64,000 nucleotides of DNA, from the NCBI RefSeq assembly GCF_002127535.1, contig NZ_MUBJ01000021.1, positions 1 to 64,000 of the forward strand. The letters run 5' to 3'. The translations under genes were made by a program, and so were the position numbers. Positions 8,346 to 16,472 of the stretch are shown piece after piece (the first letter of the stretch is position 1; each line of letters starts with the position of its first letter). The notes under the pieces were generated by a model. The model worked only from the letters and a program-made list of their open reading frames with translations. It had not been told where the DNA came from and made no database searches. This DNA comes from Xenorhabdus vietnamensis (lineage in GTDB: Bacteria; Pseudomonadota; Gammaproteobacteria; Enterobacterales; Enterobacteriaceae).

Positions 8346-10511
8346 GTGCTAACGGTTTTATCCAGCTCCCGCCATTTTCTGTATAACAGTCACACCCTCT
8401 ATTATATCCGTATATTTATTGCCCTAACAGGAACCACCCTCATTCCCTGGCTATTAGGAGAAGAACTCAAAATAACAATTCCACTGCTATTAGGTGTTGT
8501 TGCGGCAGCATTAACAGATTTGGACGACCGCTTGGCCGGCCGACTGCGCAATCTTACTATTACCTTAATTTCTTTCTTTGTCGCTTCTGCTTCTATTACC
8601 CTATTGTTTCCTTATCCATGGCTTTTTATCCTTGGGTTGGCTGTGTCCACTTGTGTCTTTATCCTGCTTGGTGCATTGGGGCAACGTTACGCCACCATCG
8701 CCTTTGGTGCTTTGCTGATTGCCATTTATACCATGCTCGGATCATCAATATTTCCTCTTTGGTATCAACAGCCTTTATTGCTGCTCACTGGAGCAATCTG
8801 GTATAACTTGCTGACATTAGCAGACCATTTGTTATTTCCTATTCGTCCCTTGCAAGAAAATTTAGCGCGCTGTTATCACCAGCTTTCAGCGTATCTCTAT
8901 ACCAAAACAAGCCTGTTTGATCCCGATTCTGAGGCCGAAGAATATAAACAATCTGTATTTGATATTGCCATGGTGAACAGTGCGTTAGTTGCAACGTTCA
9001 ATCAGGCCAAGAGTTCTTTGTTAAGCCGTTTGAAAGGAGATCGAGGACAACGGGGTACTCGCCATACATTGCATTATTATTTCGTAGCTCAAGATATCCA
9101 TGAACGTGCCAGTTCCTCCCATGTTCAGTATCAAAAACTAAGAGAAGTATTTCGCCACAGTGATATTATGTTCCGCATTCAGCGACTGCTTTCCATGCAA
9201 TCCAGAGCATGTGAGCAAGTTTCACAATCTATTATCCTGCGTAAGCGATATCAACATAACCCACGTTTTGAAAGCGCATTCAGCTACCTTGAAAGCTCCA
9301 TTGAACGTTTAAAAAATCAGCAAGGAACTGATTCCAAGATTATAGCGTTTGATCATTTGTTGAAAAACTTACGTGCTATTGATGCTCAATTAGCAGGTCT
9401 GAGTTCGGATCAATACCTTCTTTCCCAAGACACTCCCCCAAAAGATAAACAAGAAGAAACACAATTATCCGAGGAAGCTTTAACTGGCTGGCGTGATATA
9501 TGGTTTAGAATCAGAAATAACTTAACACCAAAGTCTGCCCTATTCCGTCATGCTATTCGTATGTCAGCTTTACTGTGCACCGGTTATGCCATTATTCAGC
9601 TATTTGATTTGCAGCGTGGATATTGGATCTTGCTAACCAGTTTATTTGTCTGTCAGCCAAATTATAGTGCCACTCGCCGCCGTCTGGCCTTGCGTGTTAT
9701 TGGTACACTGGCGGGAATTCTGATTGGCCTGCCAATTCTCTATTTTGTTCCTTCCATTGAAGGACAATTAGTGTTGATTGTTATTTCAGGCATATTGTTC
9801 TTTGTTTTTCGTAATAGCCAATATGCACATGCAACACTATTTATCACTTTGCTGGTATTACTGAGTTTCAATTTATTAGGCGAAGGATTTGAAGTAGCAT
9901 TACCAAGAATCATTGATACGTTAATCGGCTGTGGTATTGCTTTATTTGCTGTCAGCTTTATCTGGCCAGATTGGAAGTTTCGTCAACTGCCTCAAGTGAT
10001 TACCCGAACAATGGGAGCCAATTGCCGCTATCTCAACGCGATTGTAATGCAATACCATCAGGGCAAAAACAATAGCCTGAATTATCGAGTCGCTCGTCGT
10101 GACGCCCATAATTATGATGCTGAGTTGGCATCAGTAATCTCAAATATGGCATCGGAGCCAAAAAATTATCGCATTTCTCAAGAAGCTGCTTTCCGTTTAC
10201 TGTGCCTTAATCATACTATGCTAAGCTATATTTCCGCATTGGGTGCTCATCGTGATAAGCTCAATGATCCAACAATTTTAGATATTCTTAATGATGCAAT
10301 ATGCTACGTTGAATCTACATTAAGGCAAGGAAAAATAAATGGTGATGCCTTGCAATCTGCGATGAATAATTTGATGGAAAAAATCAACCTGACACCTTCT
10401 GAAAGTAACAGTAAAACTCAACTTGTATTACAGCAAATAGGGTTACTCATCGAACTCCTACCTGAACTAGTTAGTTTAACTAAGCAAATTAGTGAGCAAG
10501 AACCACACTAA
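8346..10511 (+). CDS. yccS: Inner-membrane protein YccS (FUSC family)
   Basis: Large integral membrane protein of the YccS/YhfK (FUSC, aromatic-acid-exporter-like) family; transport substrate unknown. It has 721 residues (E. coli about 717). Two hydrophobic blocks of several segments each (about 20-160 and 395-540) flank a cytosolic helical domain and precede a C-terminal cytosolic region. Signature stretches include ALTDLDDRLAGRLRN and FVCQPNYSATRRRL. The start is GTG at 8346 after AGGGGT, matching the family N-terminus. The yccF partner found upstream in E. coli is missing. A small GGGGC/GCCCC hairpin (10526-10541) just downstream may end transcription before the inserted cluster. Confidence 0.94.
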   Translation: MLTVLSSSRHFLYNSHTLYYIRIFIALTGTTLIPWLLGEELKITIPLLLGVVAAALTDLDDRLAGRLRNLTITLISFFVASASITLLFPYPWLFILGLAVSTCVFILLGALGQRYATIAFGALLIAIYTMLGSSIFPLWYQQPLLLLTGAIWYNLLTLADHLLFPIRPLQENLARCYHQLSAYLYTKTSLFDPDSEAEEYKQSVFDIAMVNSALVATFNQAKSSLLSRLKGDRGQRGTRHTLHYYFVAQDIHERASSSHVQYQKLREVFRHSDIMFRIQRLLSMQSRACEQVSQSIILRKRYQHNPRFESAFSYLESSIERLKNQQGTDSKIIAFDHLLKNLRAIDAQLAGLSSDQYLLSQDTPPKDKQEETQLSEEALTGWRDIWFRIRNNLTPKSALFRHAIRMSALLCTGYAIIQLFDLQRGYWILLTSLFVCQPNYSATRRRLALRVIGTLAGILIGLPILYFVPSIEGQLVLIVISGILFFVFRNSQYAHATLFITLLVLLSFNLLGEGFEVALPRIIDTLIGCGIALFAVSFIWPDWKFRQLPQVITRTMGANCRYLNAIVMQYHQGKNNSLNYRVARRDAHNYDAELASVISNMASEPKNYRISQEAAFRLLCLNHTMLSYISALGAHRDKLNDPTILDILNDAICYVESTLRQGKINGDALQSAMNNLMEKINLTPSESNSKTQLVLQQIGLLIELLPELVSLTKQISEQEPH

Positions 10512-10818
10512 GCAATAGTTTCATCGGGGCAATTAAGCCCCTAATTATATAATGAAAACATTTCACTACCAATATAATAAATATCATTACAAAACCAATA
10601 TAAAATAAAAAATGAATAAATATTTTATTATTTTCCAATAAAAAATGATATTTATAAATATTAATGGCATAAGTATTTATTTTTGATATTGATTACATTC
10701 AAAACTCCTGTAGAGTCGCAAACCTATAAAAATAAAAACTCACTTTATTAATTTTTTTTCATTTTTTATTAATGGCAAGCCCTATCACTTTCAAATTTAT
10801 TAATACTTGGAAAACAAT
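10512..10818 (+). promoter_or_regulatory. Very A+T-rich leader of the accessory cluster
   Basis: Almost 300 bp without a gene. After the hairpin at 10526-10541 the sequence is extremely A+T rich, with long A and T runs and a T8 tract near 10752. That is the profile of a horizontally acquired promoter bound by H-NS-type silencers (inference). A plausible sigma-70 -35/-10 pair exists around 10680-10720 (TTGATA or ATTGAT, then TAGAGT), but many AT-rich alternatives fit as well. No operator palindrome was seen. Confidence 0.4.
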
Positions 10819-11847
10819 ATGAAAGAAACAATCGCCATTGCGAAATACCCAATCGGTCTTGATCCGGAAAAGCTTTTTGTTACTCCCAAACTTAACTATG
10901 CTTTTATACGTATAAATAATATTTGTAATGCACGTTGTGAATTTTGCGATGTATGGCAAACTGCTCAAGTTGATGCACATAAGCAAATAGACATGGTTAA
11001 ACTGTGGCAAGAATTAGAGGAACTCTCACCGCAGGAAGTAAATATACATGGGGGAGAAGCTTTTTTATCAAAAGATTTTCTTGCAATTTTAGATTGTAAT
11101 AAAGACACACCTATTTCCATCACAACAAATGGAACTGCTTTATCAAAAAAGATTTTCAACCGTGTACAAAATAAAAGCCATCTCGTCAGAAAATTTTATA
11201 TTTCAATCGACCATGTCGAGCCTGAAAAAAATGGTGATTCGCGTGGCATTCGCTGGTTGAAAAACAATCTTTATGATGCAATGGAGCATCTCAAAAAAGA
11301 AACACCTAATTCTATTATTGTTGTCAACCATGTTGTTACTTCACTAAATTACGATACCATTGATAAGTTTCTAATTAAAATGACCGAACTGAATGTTGAT
11401 GGTGTTAATCTTATTCCAATAAAAGATTATCCTCTGTTATTTTTGAATACGTCTCAAATTAAATTATTTATGCAGAAAATTAACTACCTACTAGAAAATA
11501 GACATATTTCACCTCATTTATTCATGGATGCTAACTATGAAATCTTCGGTCGCAATGATGAGGATTATCAGCGTGCAGAAATGGGCCATTATAATGCTTC
11601 CAGCAAAAAAGCATGTGCTATTCCACTGACAACACTATTTATTGATGCTGTAACGGGTAATGTTTATCCTTGTGATACCACAATGTATAGACCAAATCCC
11701 GATCAATATATTATGGGAAATGTCCTGGAGAATTCTCTGCACGATATTTGGTATGGTGACAAGTTTTCTTTGTTCCGTAAAAAAATGTATCCCATAATCA
11801 CTTGTGACTGTATTAGAGGTTGTGATCCTGCCAATAGATTAAGGTGA
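10819..11847 (+). CDS. Radical SAM enzyme with C-terminal auxiliary-cluster-like region
   Basis: Radical S-adenosylmethionine enzyme: the motif CNARCEFC gives cysteines 36, 40 and 43 (CX3CX2C) for the [4Fe-4S] cluster, followed by an NIHGGEAFLS (GGE-type) SAM-binding strand. The C-terminal third has further cysteines (KKACAIP, VYPCDT, ITCDC, GCDP) in a SPASM/twitch-like pattern, so an auxiliary Fe-S cluster is likely. It has 342 residues from the ATG at 10819 (a TTG four codons upstream is also open). First gene of the cluster, 4 bp before the ATP-grasp gene. Substrate unknown; size and context resemble the nucleoside-antibiotic enzyme BlsE (cytosylglucuronate decarboxylase), but peptide-modifying SPASM enzymes are an alternative. 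Confidence 0.85.
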   Translation: MKETIAIAKYPIGLDPEKLFVTPKLNYAFIRINNICNARCEFCDVWQTAQVDAHKQIDMVKLWQELEELSPQEVNIHGGEAFLSKDFLAILDCNKDTPISITTNGTALSKKIFNRVQNKSHLVRKFYISIDHVEPEKNGDSRGIRWLKNNLYDAMEHLKKETPNSIIVVNHVVTSLNYDTIDKFLIKMTELNVDGVNLIPIKDYPLLFLNTSQIKLFMQKINYLLENRHISPHLFMDANYEIFGRNDEDYQRAEMGHYNASSKKACAIPLTTLFIDAVTGNVYPCDTTMYRPNPDQYIMGNVLENSLHDIWYGDKFSLFRKKMYPIITCDCIRGCDPANRLR

Positions 11848-11851
11848 AGCT

Positions 11852-13225
11852 ATGTCTCTAGAAATACATATAAATAATCAGGCTAGTTTTCATCGCGGGA
11901 AACCGACTATTTTCTGTATGCCAGATATCAAAGACAGTGAACGTTTTATTCGTCTCTGTTATCAACATAATTTAAATCTTATTTTGCTGATCAAGAAAAA
12001 ATGGCTGGATTCAACGGATTACTCTTTAGCATTGGCACATTTGATAATTGATGATCCGTTGGCTGACAATGCCTGTAAAAGAATAATCTCAGCCCTGAAA
12101 CAGGTCAAAGACACACTAGCAATTATTACAGGCCCAGTTCAAATTAACTACTTTATGGCTTTTTCTGAGCTTCATGTTGAATTGATGGCTACTATCGCAG
12201 CTTATATTAACCAAAATCCCCACATAATTGATGTAGCCCAATCATTTAGAGATAAATGGGTGATGCGGAAGGTTGCCAATGAACATGGGATTTTTTGTCC
12301 TCAGTTTACTTTGGCTTCAGAAATACTCACCTCTCCCGAACGTTTCCAAGCTTTTACCGCAGCAGTTGAACACTCTGCCAGACACAAAGGCAATAAAGTC
12401 GGTTTTATTGTAAAACCGCGTTCATTTTGGGGCTCTATGGGAGTAACGGAATATTCAGACCGCACTTCTTTGCTCTGCGCATTACAGAAACTTGATACAC
12501 CTGGAGAGTATCTGGTCGAAGAAAAAATCCAAGGTAAGTTACTGCATGTTGATACGGCTGTATTACAGCATAAAATTATCTATCAAGGTATTGGGGCTTA
12601 CGCCTGTTCATTACTTTCTTCCGATCAAACAGAACCCAATCATTTTATGTGGCATACCATGCTGCCAGATTCCCCAGATAGCCGTAGACTATTTGAGTTT
12701 AACCAGCAAGTATTACAGGCATTTAACCTTGAATACGGTTTCACCCATACTGAAATTTTTATTGAAGAAAATACCGATAATCTCATACTTTGCGAAACAG
12801 CATCACGTCCACCGGGGCTGAAATTATTCGATCTCCATGCACTCGCTTATAATAGCCATGCCTTTGATACCTTTATCAATGCATTGATATCACCCTCATC
12901 TATTTACGCATCTTCTATTTGTGCATCTTCTATCGGCAAAGAACCTTCTTTCTCTATAGAACACCCAGATCCCAATTGCATTGGGATGATCATTTTTAAC
13001 CCACCAATTGGTAAAGTAAAATCCCTTACTCCCATAGAAGAAATTATTGATGAGCATGTCATTGAATGGGAGCAGTATACAAAAACTGGAAGTTATTTTA
13101 CCAACACTCATTACACTGAAAAAATGGGTTATATTATTTTCTCTGCTAAGAATGAACATGAATGTCTGAAATACTTAAAAAATTACAAAACTAATTTTCA
13201 TTATACAATCACAAAGCAAGATTAA
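11852..13225 (+). CDS. ATP-grasp ligase
   Basis: ATP-grasp enzyme, which joins a carboxylate (via acyl phosphate) to an amine or similar nucleophile. Visible are an ATP-binding lysine strand (FIVKPRSFWGSMG), a second nucleotide strand (YLVEEKIQG) and the metal-binding segment CETASRPPG, equivalent to the E-x-N-x-R-x-G of this superfamily. The N-terminal ~120 residues form a preATP-grasp-like domain. It has 457 residues. A short repeat, SSIYA-SSICA-SSIG, sits at about residues 349-362 in a linker before the last domain. Start is 4 bp after the radical SAM stop, so the two are probably translationally coupled. Likely forms an amide or peptide bond in the product; substrates unknown. Confidence 0.8.
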   Translation: MSLEIHINNQASFHRGKPTIFCMPDIKDSERFIRLCYQHNLNLILLIKKKWLDSTDYSLALAHLIIDDPLADNACKRIISALKQVKDTLAIITGPVQINYFMAFSELHVELMATIAAYINQNPHIIDVAQSFRDKWVMRKVANEHGIFCPQFTLASEILTSPERFQAFTAAVEHSARHKGNKVGFIVKPRSFWGSMGVTEYSDRTSLLCALQKLDTPGEYLVEEKIQGKLLHVDTAVLQHKIIYQGIGAYACSLLSSDQTEPNHFMWHTMLPDSPDSRRLFEFNQQVLQAFNLEYGFTHTEIFIEENTDNLILCETASRPPGLKLFDLHALAYNSHAFDTFINALISPSSIYASSICASSIGKEPSFSIEHPDPNCIGMIIFNPPIGKVKSLTPIEEIIDEHVIEWEQYTKTGSYFTNTHYTEKMGYIIFSAKNEHECLKYLKNYKTNFHYTITKQD

Positions 13226-13229
13226 TACG

Positions 13230-14441
13230 ATGATGCGATATCTGTTTCTTATTTCTTTATTTATTAACGGTGTAGGTTCAAGTATCCTTGCTGTCGGATA
13301 TCCTTATATCTTATTATCAGATAATACACCAATGACTTACTATTATGCCAACATGGGTGTTATATTCTTGTTTACATCTATTGGTGCCTTGCTGTGGGGA
13401 TATAAAATAGATTATTCAGAAGATATTTGGAAGTTTCGGATTGTTATATTATTGATTGAAATTATCAGCACGTTGTCATTGTTGGTATTGTTACTGATTA
13501 ATATAAAGTTCCCTCCTATAATGCTGCTTCTGTTTATTTCATTATTGGAGTTTCTTTTTGCCTATGAAATTCCGTGGTCACGCGTTGCCTGGCACGAACT
13601 TAATGACTGGACAGAGCAACAGGGTGGTAAACATTTAAATGTATCTCTTTATATTGTTATTGCCACTTCACTTATTTCAGCTCTTGGCCCTGGGTTTGGT
13701 GCTCTATTAGGAATTACTCAAGGGATCAACACAATTGTAGCCATTAAACTGCTTTCTCTGCTTCCTTATTTTTACGTCTGCTATCTTATGATGAAAATGA
13801 AGTTAAGACGTACAGCTGAACAAAAATCTCAGTTAACAGTTGGACTACGTTCTGTATTTCAACAGCGCTACTATAAAACTTTTGCTGTTGCTGTTGTCTT
13901 CACCATTTTTTCCAATGCGTTTCTGATGGTAGCACTCCCCGTTATTGTCATGGGAAGTTTGGCAGATAAAAGCTATGGATTGGTTACCCTGTTCTATTTA
14001 CTCAGTGCTCTGATACCTATTTTCTGCACAACATTACTCAGTAAAACAAGTGTTGATAATCGTATCCAACGTTATCCCATTTCAATATTTATTGGTATGT
14101 TTATATTTGGCATTCTATTTTTCCAATTACAACCTTTTTATGCAAAATCCTTTTTTTATTTGCTCTATAACATTGTGATCATTTATTTCAATGTATTAAT
14201 CACCAAGATTATTTATCAAAAAGGATTAGAGATGCAACAAGGCCGTCTGTTCTCTTTATTTCAGGTAACAATGAATTTTTCATTTCCGATAGCTGCAATC
14301 ACGGTATCCATAGCTCCTGATTCCACACAGCATTTTCTACCTGTGGTTGGTTTCTCGATCCTCTTACTGATTGCAATAGCTGTTTATTTAATAATTCAAA
14401 TGAATAAAGTGCCTGCCCCAGTACATGATTGGCACAAGTGA
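13230..14441 (+). CDS. Major facilitator superfamily transporter
   Basis: Integral membrane protein of 403 residues with about 10-12 strongly hydrophobic segments along its whole length and a charged central loop (about residues 185-205, KMKLRRTAEQKSQ), the usual MFS 6+6 arrangement. Start is 4 bp after the ATP-grasp stop; there are two ATGs in a row at 13230 and 13233. As the only transporter in the cluster, it most likely exports the product and gives self-resistance (inference). Substrate cannot be read from the sequence. Confidence 0.75.
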   Translation: MMRYLFLISLFINGVGSSILAVGYPYILLSDNTPMTYYYANMGVIFLFTSIGALLWGYKIDYSEDIWKFRIVILLIEIISTLSLLVLLLINIKFPPIMLLLFISLLEFLFAYEIPWSRVAWHELNDWTEQQGGKHLNVSLYIVIATSLISALGPGFGALLGITQGINTIVAIKLLSLLPYFYVCYLMMKMKLRRTAEQKSQLTVGLRSVFQQRYYKTFAVAVVFTIFSNAFLMVALPVIVMGSLADKSYGLVTLFYLLSALIPIFCTTLLSKTSVDNRIQRYPISIFIGMFIFGILFFQLQPFYAKSFFYLLYNIVIIYFNVLITKIIYQKGLEMQQGRLFSLFQVTMNFSFPIAAITVSIAPDSTQHFLPVVGFSILLLIAIAVYLIIQMNKVPAPVHDWHK

Positions 14442-14475
14442 TTTTAATAAAAACATTCATTATTAGGATAATAAT

Positions 14476-15624
14476 ATGTCATATCTTAGACCTTATCTCG
14501 GTAATACCAAGATTGCTGATAATGCACGGCTTCGCTTGCAAACTGTCCTTGATAATAAAGCGGTATTCAGATATGCCACAGAGAGCCAATATTGTCGTCA
14601 GGCAGAAAAGCTATTACAAAATATCCTGCATACCCAACACGCTATCCTACTCACAAACGGTACTGTTGCCCTCAAAGCCGCGTTGCTTGGGCTGAGGCCA
14701 AAAATCGGGCAATGGGTTCTTATTCCTTCTATCTCATTTATCGCTACCGCCAATGCTGTTCTCAGTTGCGGGTTAATTCCTGTTCTCGTTGATGTCGATG
14801 ACAATGGCATGATGTGCCCAAAAGCACTAAACAAAATTTTAAATCAAATGGATACCAAACCTCTGGCGGTAATTATTGTTCATTTGGAAGGTACTCCTGC
14901 TTCAATTGCTGACATCTCTCATACTTGCCAACAAAATAATGTGCATCTGATTGAAGACTGCGCACAAGCTATGGGTGTGGAATATCAAAATCAGCCTGTA
15001 GGTACGTTTGGTGAGTATGGCTGTTTTAGTTTTCAGGCCAATAAATTAATCAGCAGCGGTGAGGGTGGTTTGCTTATCGCCAAAAATAATCTGCTGTTCA
15101 TGAATGCCTGTATGATGACCGACCACGGTGCGGAACGCACAGAAGAAGGTTATCCGGATTGGAGCAATAGTATTGGTTTTGGTGACAACAATAAATTCAA
15201 CGAAATACAAGCCGCACTGTTGATTTATCAATTGGAAAATATCGAACAATTTTGCACCTTATTAATAGAACGTTACCAAGAAATACTGAAACATCTTCCC
15301 ACTGATTGGGTTACTCCACGCCCAGAAGGCACGATACCGGTATCAGTCTGGTTAAAACGCAGCAAACTACCCCAAGATCGCATCAGTTCTAGACTATTAT
15401 ATGATTGGAAAGCATGGGATTTGGCTAATCATCCGATTATAAAAAATCAGCTTTCTCCCTACTCTGACCATTTTCCTTGGAGCCTGCAAAAAAACTCACT
15501 CCCTGTATCTGAATTGGATAAACATGATGCAATTGTGAGTGACCGTATTTGTCTGCCAGTACCAATTGATAATGCGATTTATGGAAGCGTCTTAAAATGG
15601 GTTATGGAAGGAAGCCTATCATGA
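14476..15624 (+). CDS. DegT/DnrJ/EryC1/StrS-family PLP aminotransferase
   Basis: PLP-dependent enzyme of the family that aminates keto-sugars bound to nucleotides or free cyclitols. It has 382 residues, the usual length. The PLP-phosphate region is TNGTVALKAAL, the ring-stacking and N1-binding segment is IEDCAQAMG (Asp161), and the Schiff-base lysine is Lys190 in SFQANKLISSGEGG. All key residues are present, so it is probably an active aminotransferase (or rarely dehydratase). AGGATAATAAT precedes the ATG. Its stop overlaps the next start by 4 bp (ATGA). In the cluster it would install an amino group on the sugar, as BlsH does in blasticidin S (comparison from memory). Confidence 0.88.
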   Translation: MSYLRPYLGNTKIADNARLRLQTVLDNKAVFRYATESQYCRQAEKLLQNILHTQHAILLTNGTVALKAALLGLRPKIGQWVLIPSISFIATANAVLSCGLIPVLVDVDDNGMMCPKALNKILNQMDTKPLAVIIVHLEGTPASIADISHTCQQNNVHLIEDCAQAMGVEYQNQPVGTFGEYGCFSFQANKLISSGEGGLLIAKNNLLFMNACMMTDHGAERTEEGYPDWSNSIGFGDNNKFNEIQAALLIYQLENIEQFCTLLIERYQEILKHLPTDWVTPRPEGTIPVSVWLKRSKLPQDRISSRLLYDWKAWDLANHPIIKNQLSPYSDHFPWSLQKNSLPVSELDKHDAIVSDRICLPVPIDNAIYGSVLKWVMEGSLS

Positions 15625-16472
15625 AATTAGACGATCCTTTTTTCACTCAATTCAACTATAACAACCTGCCCATTCAATATGTTTTGGGAGGTTCTTGTAT
15701 CTGTTACGCAAAAGGTGTTCCTGCCCGGCTTTCACTACAGGATTTGATTGATTCTGTGATACCGACAATCATCGCTTCGCAATACAATGCGCCTGTTTAT
15801 CTCTATTTTCAGTCCCACGAAGCGATCATGATGGCCGATTTATTACATTTTGATCCTCAACAAGCAGACCACAAAACAATGAGGGAATGGTTAGAAGCCG
15901 GTATTATTTATACTTTGAAACAGCTTAATATTCCTTTACCACCAATTTATTGGGTGGACACATCCCAAAATAAGCTTCGCCAACATATTGATCGATTGGT
16001 TCCCCACATCAAGGCTGTTTTGCCAACATCAATGCTATATGGTCTCTATGCCAAAAAACCGGATGTGACCTATCCGCAGGGAACAGATGAAGAGCAGATG
16101 ATATTGGATGTGTATTACCGGAATATTGCCCTTTATACCCCCGAATTCATCAGTAAGGCGCTTGAAATTCCGCCAGAACAAGTGTTGTTTGTGGAAAACA
16201 CTACGCAACAAAAAGCTATCCAAATTTACTATCGTGCGATTGGGCAAGATTGCAATATATTGCTTTACGCCCCAGCACCAAATACACAAGGTAAGGAAAT
16301 GTGTTTGGGCAATAACAATCATAAAATTGAGTTACGTCATACTGCAAAACAGATTATGCACCGAGCCGCTAAAATTGGTCATGACGATTATTACAAGGCC
16401 GTCTTTGACCTGCATTCTATTGTAGATATCATGCAAGGCTGGCAATCAAGGGTATTAGGTAATGAAGCATAA
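15621..16472 (+). CDS. Unknown protein; faint class I aminoacyl-tRNA synthetase-like features
   Basis: No confident family assignment. It has 283 residues from the ATG at 15621, which overlaps the aminotransferase stop (ATGA); an in-frame ATG at 15597 is also open. Residues 58-68 (APVYLYFQSHE) and 136-172 (TSMLYGLYAKKPDVTYPQGTDEEQ, then YYRNIA) resemble the order seen in TyrRS/TrpRS catalytic domains, where a PxGxDQ segment is followed by an RDIA-like helix. Classical HIGH and KMSKS motifs are not obvious and no tRNA-binding domain follows. It may be a stand-alone adenylating or aminoacyl-transferring enzyme, as tRNA-synthetase-like proteins are in some antibiotic pathways. The resemblance is by eye and weak. 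Confidence 0.4.
   Translation: MKLDDPFFTQFNYNNLPIQYVLGGSCICYAKGVPARLSLQDLIDSVIPTIIASQYNAPVYLYFQSHEAIMMADLLHFDPQQADHKTMREWLEAGIIYTLKQLNIPLPPIYWVDTSQNKLRQHIDRLVPHIKAVLPTSMLYGLYAKKPDVTYPQGTDEEQMILDVYYRNIALYTPEFISKALEIPPEQVLFVENTTQQKAIQIYYRAIGQDCNILLYAPAPNTQGKEMCLGNNNHKIELRHTAKQIMHRAAKIGHDDYYKAVFDLHSIVDIMQGWQSRVLGNEA

Noticed and set aside
10819-11847. RiPP-maturing SPASM enzyme with a precursor peptide
   Set aside because: No short precursor-like frame with a leader and a ribosome site was found beside it, and neighbouring genes are not RiPP-type. The possibility is kept only as an alternative.
15621-16472. Cyclodipeptide synthase
   Set aside because: Size and possible class I synthetase fold fit, but the family's serine nucleophile context (GxSxxNSYF-like) and its other signatures are not seen.
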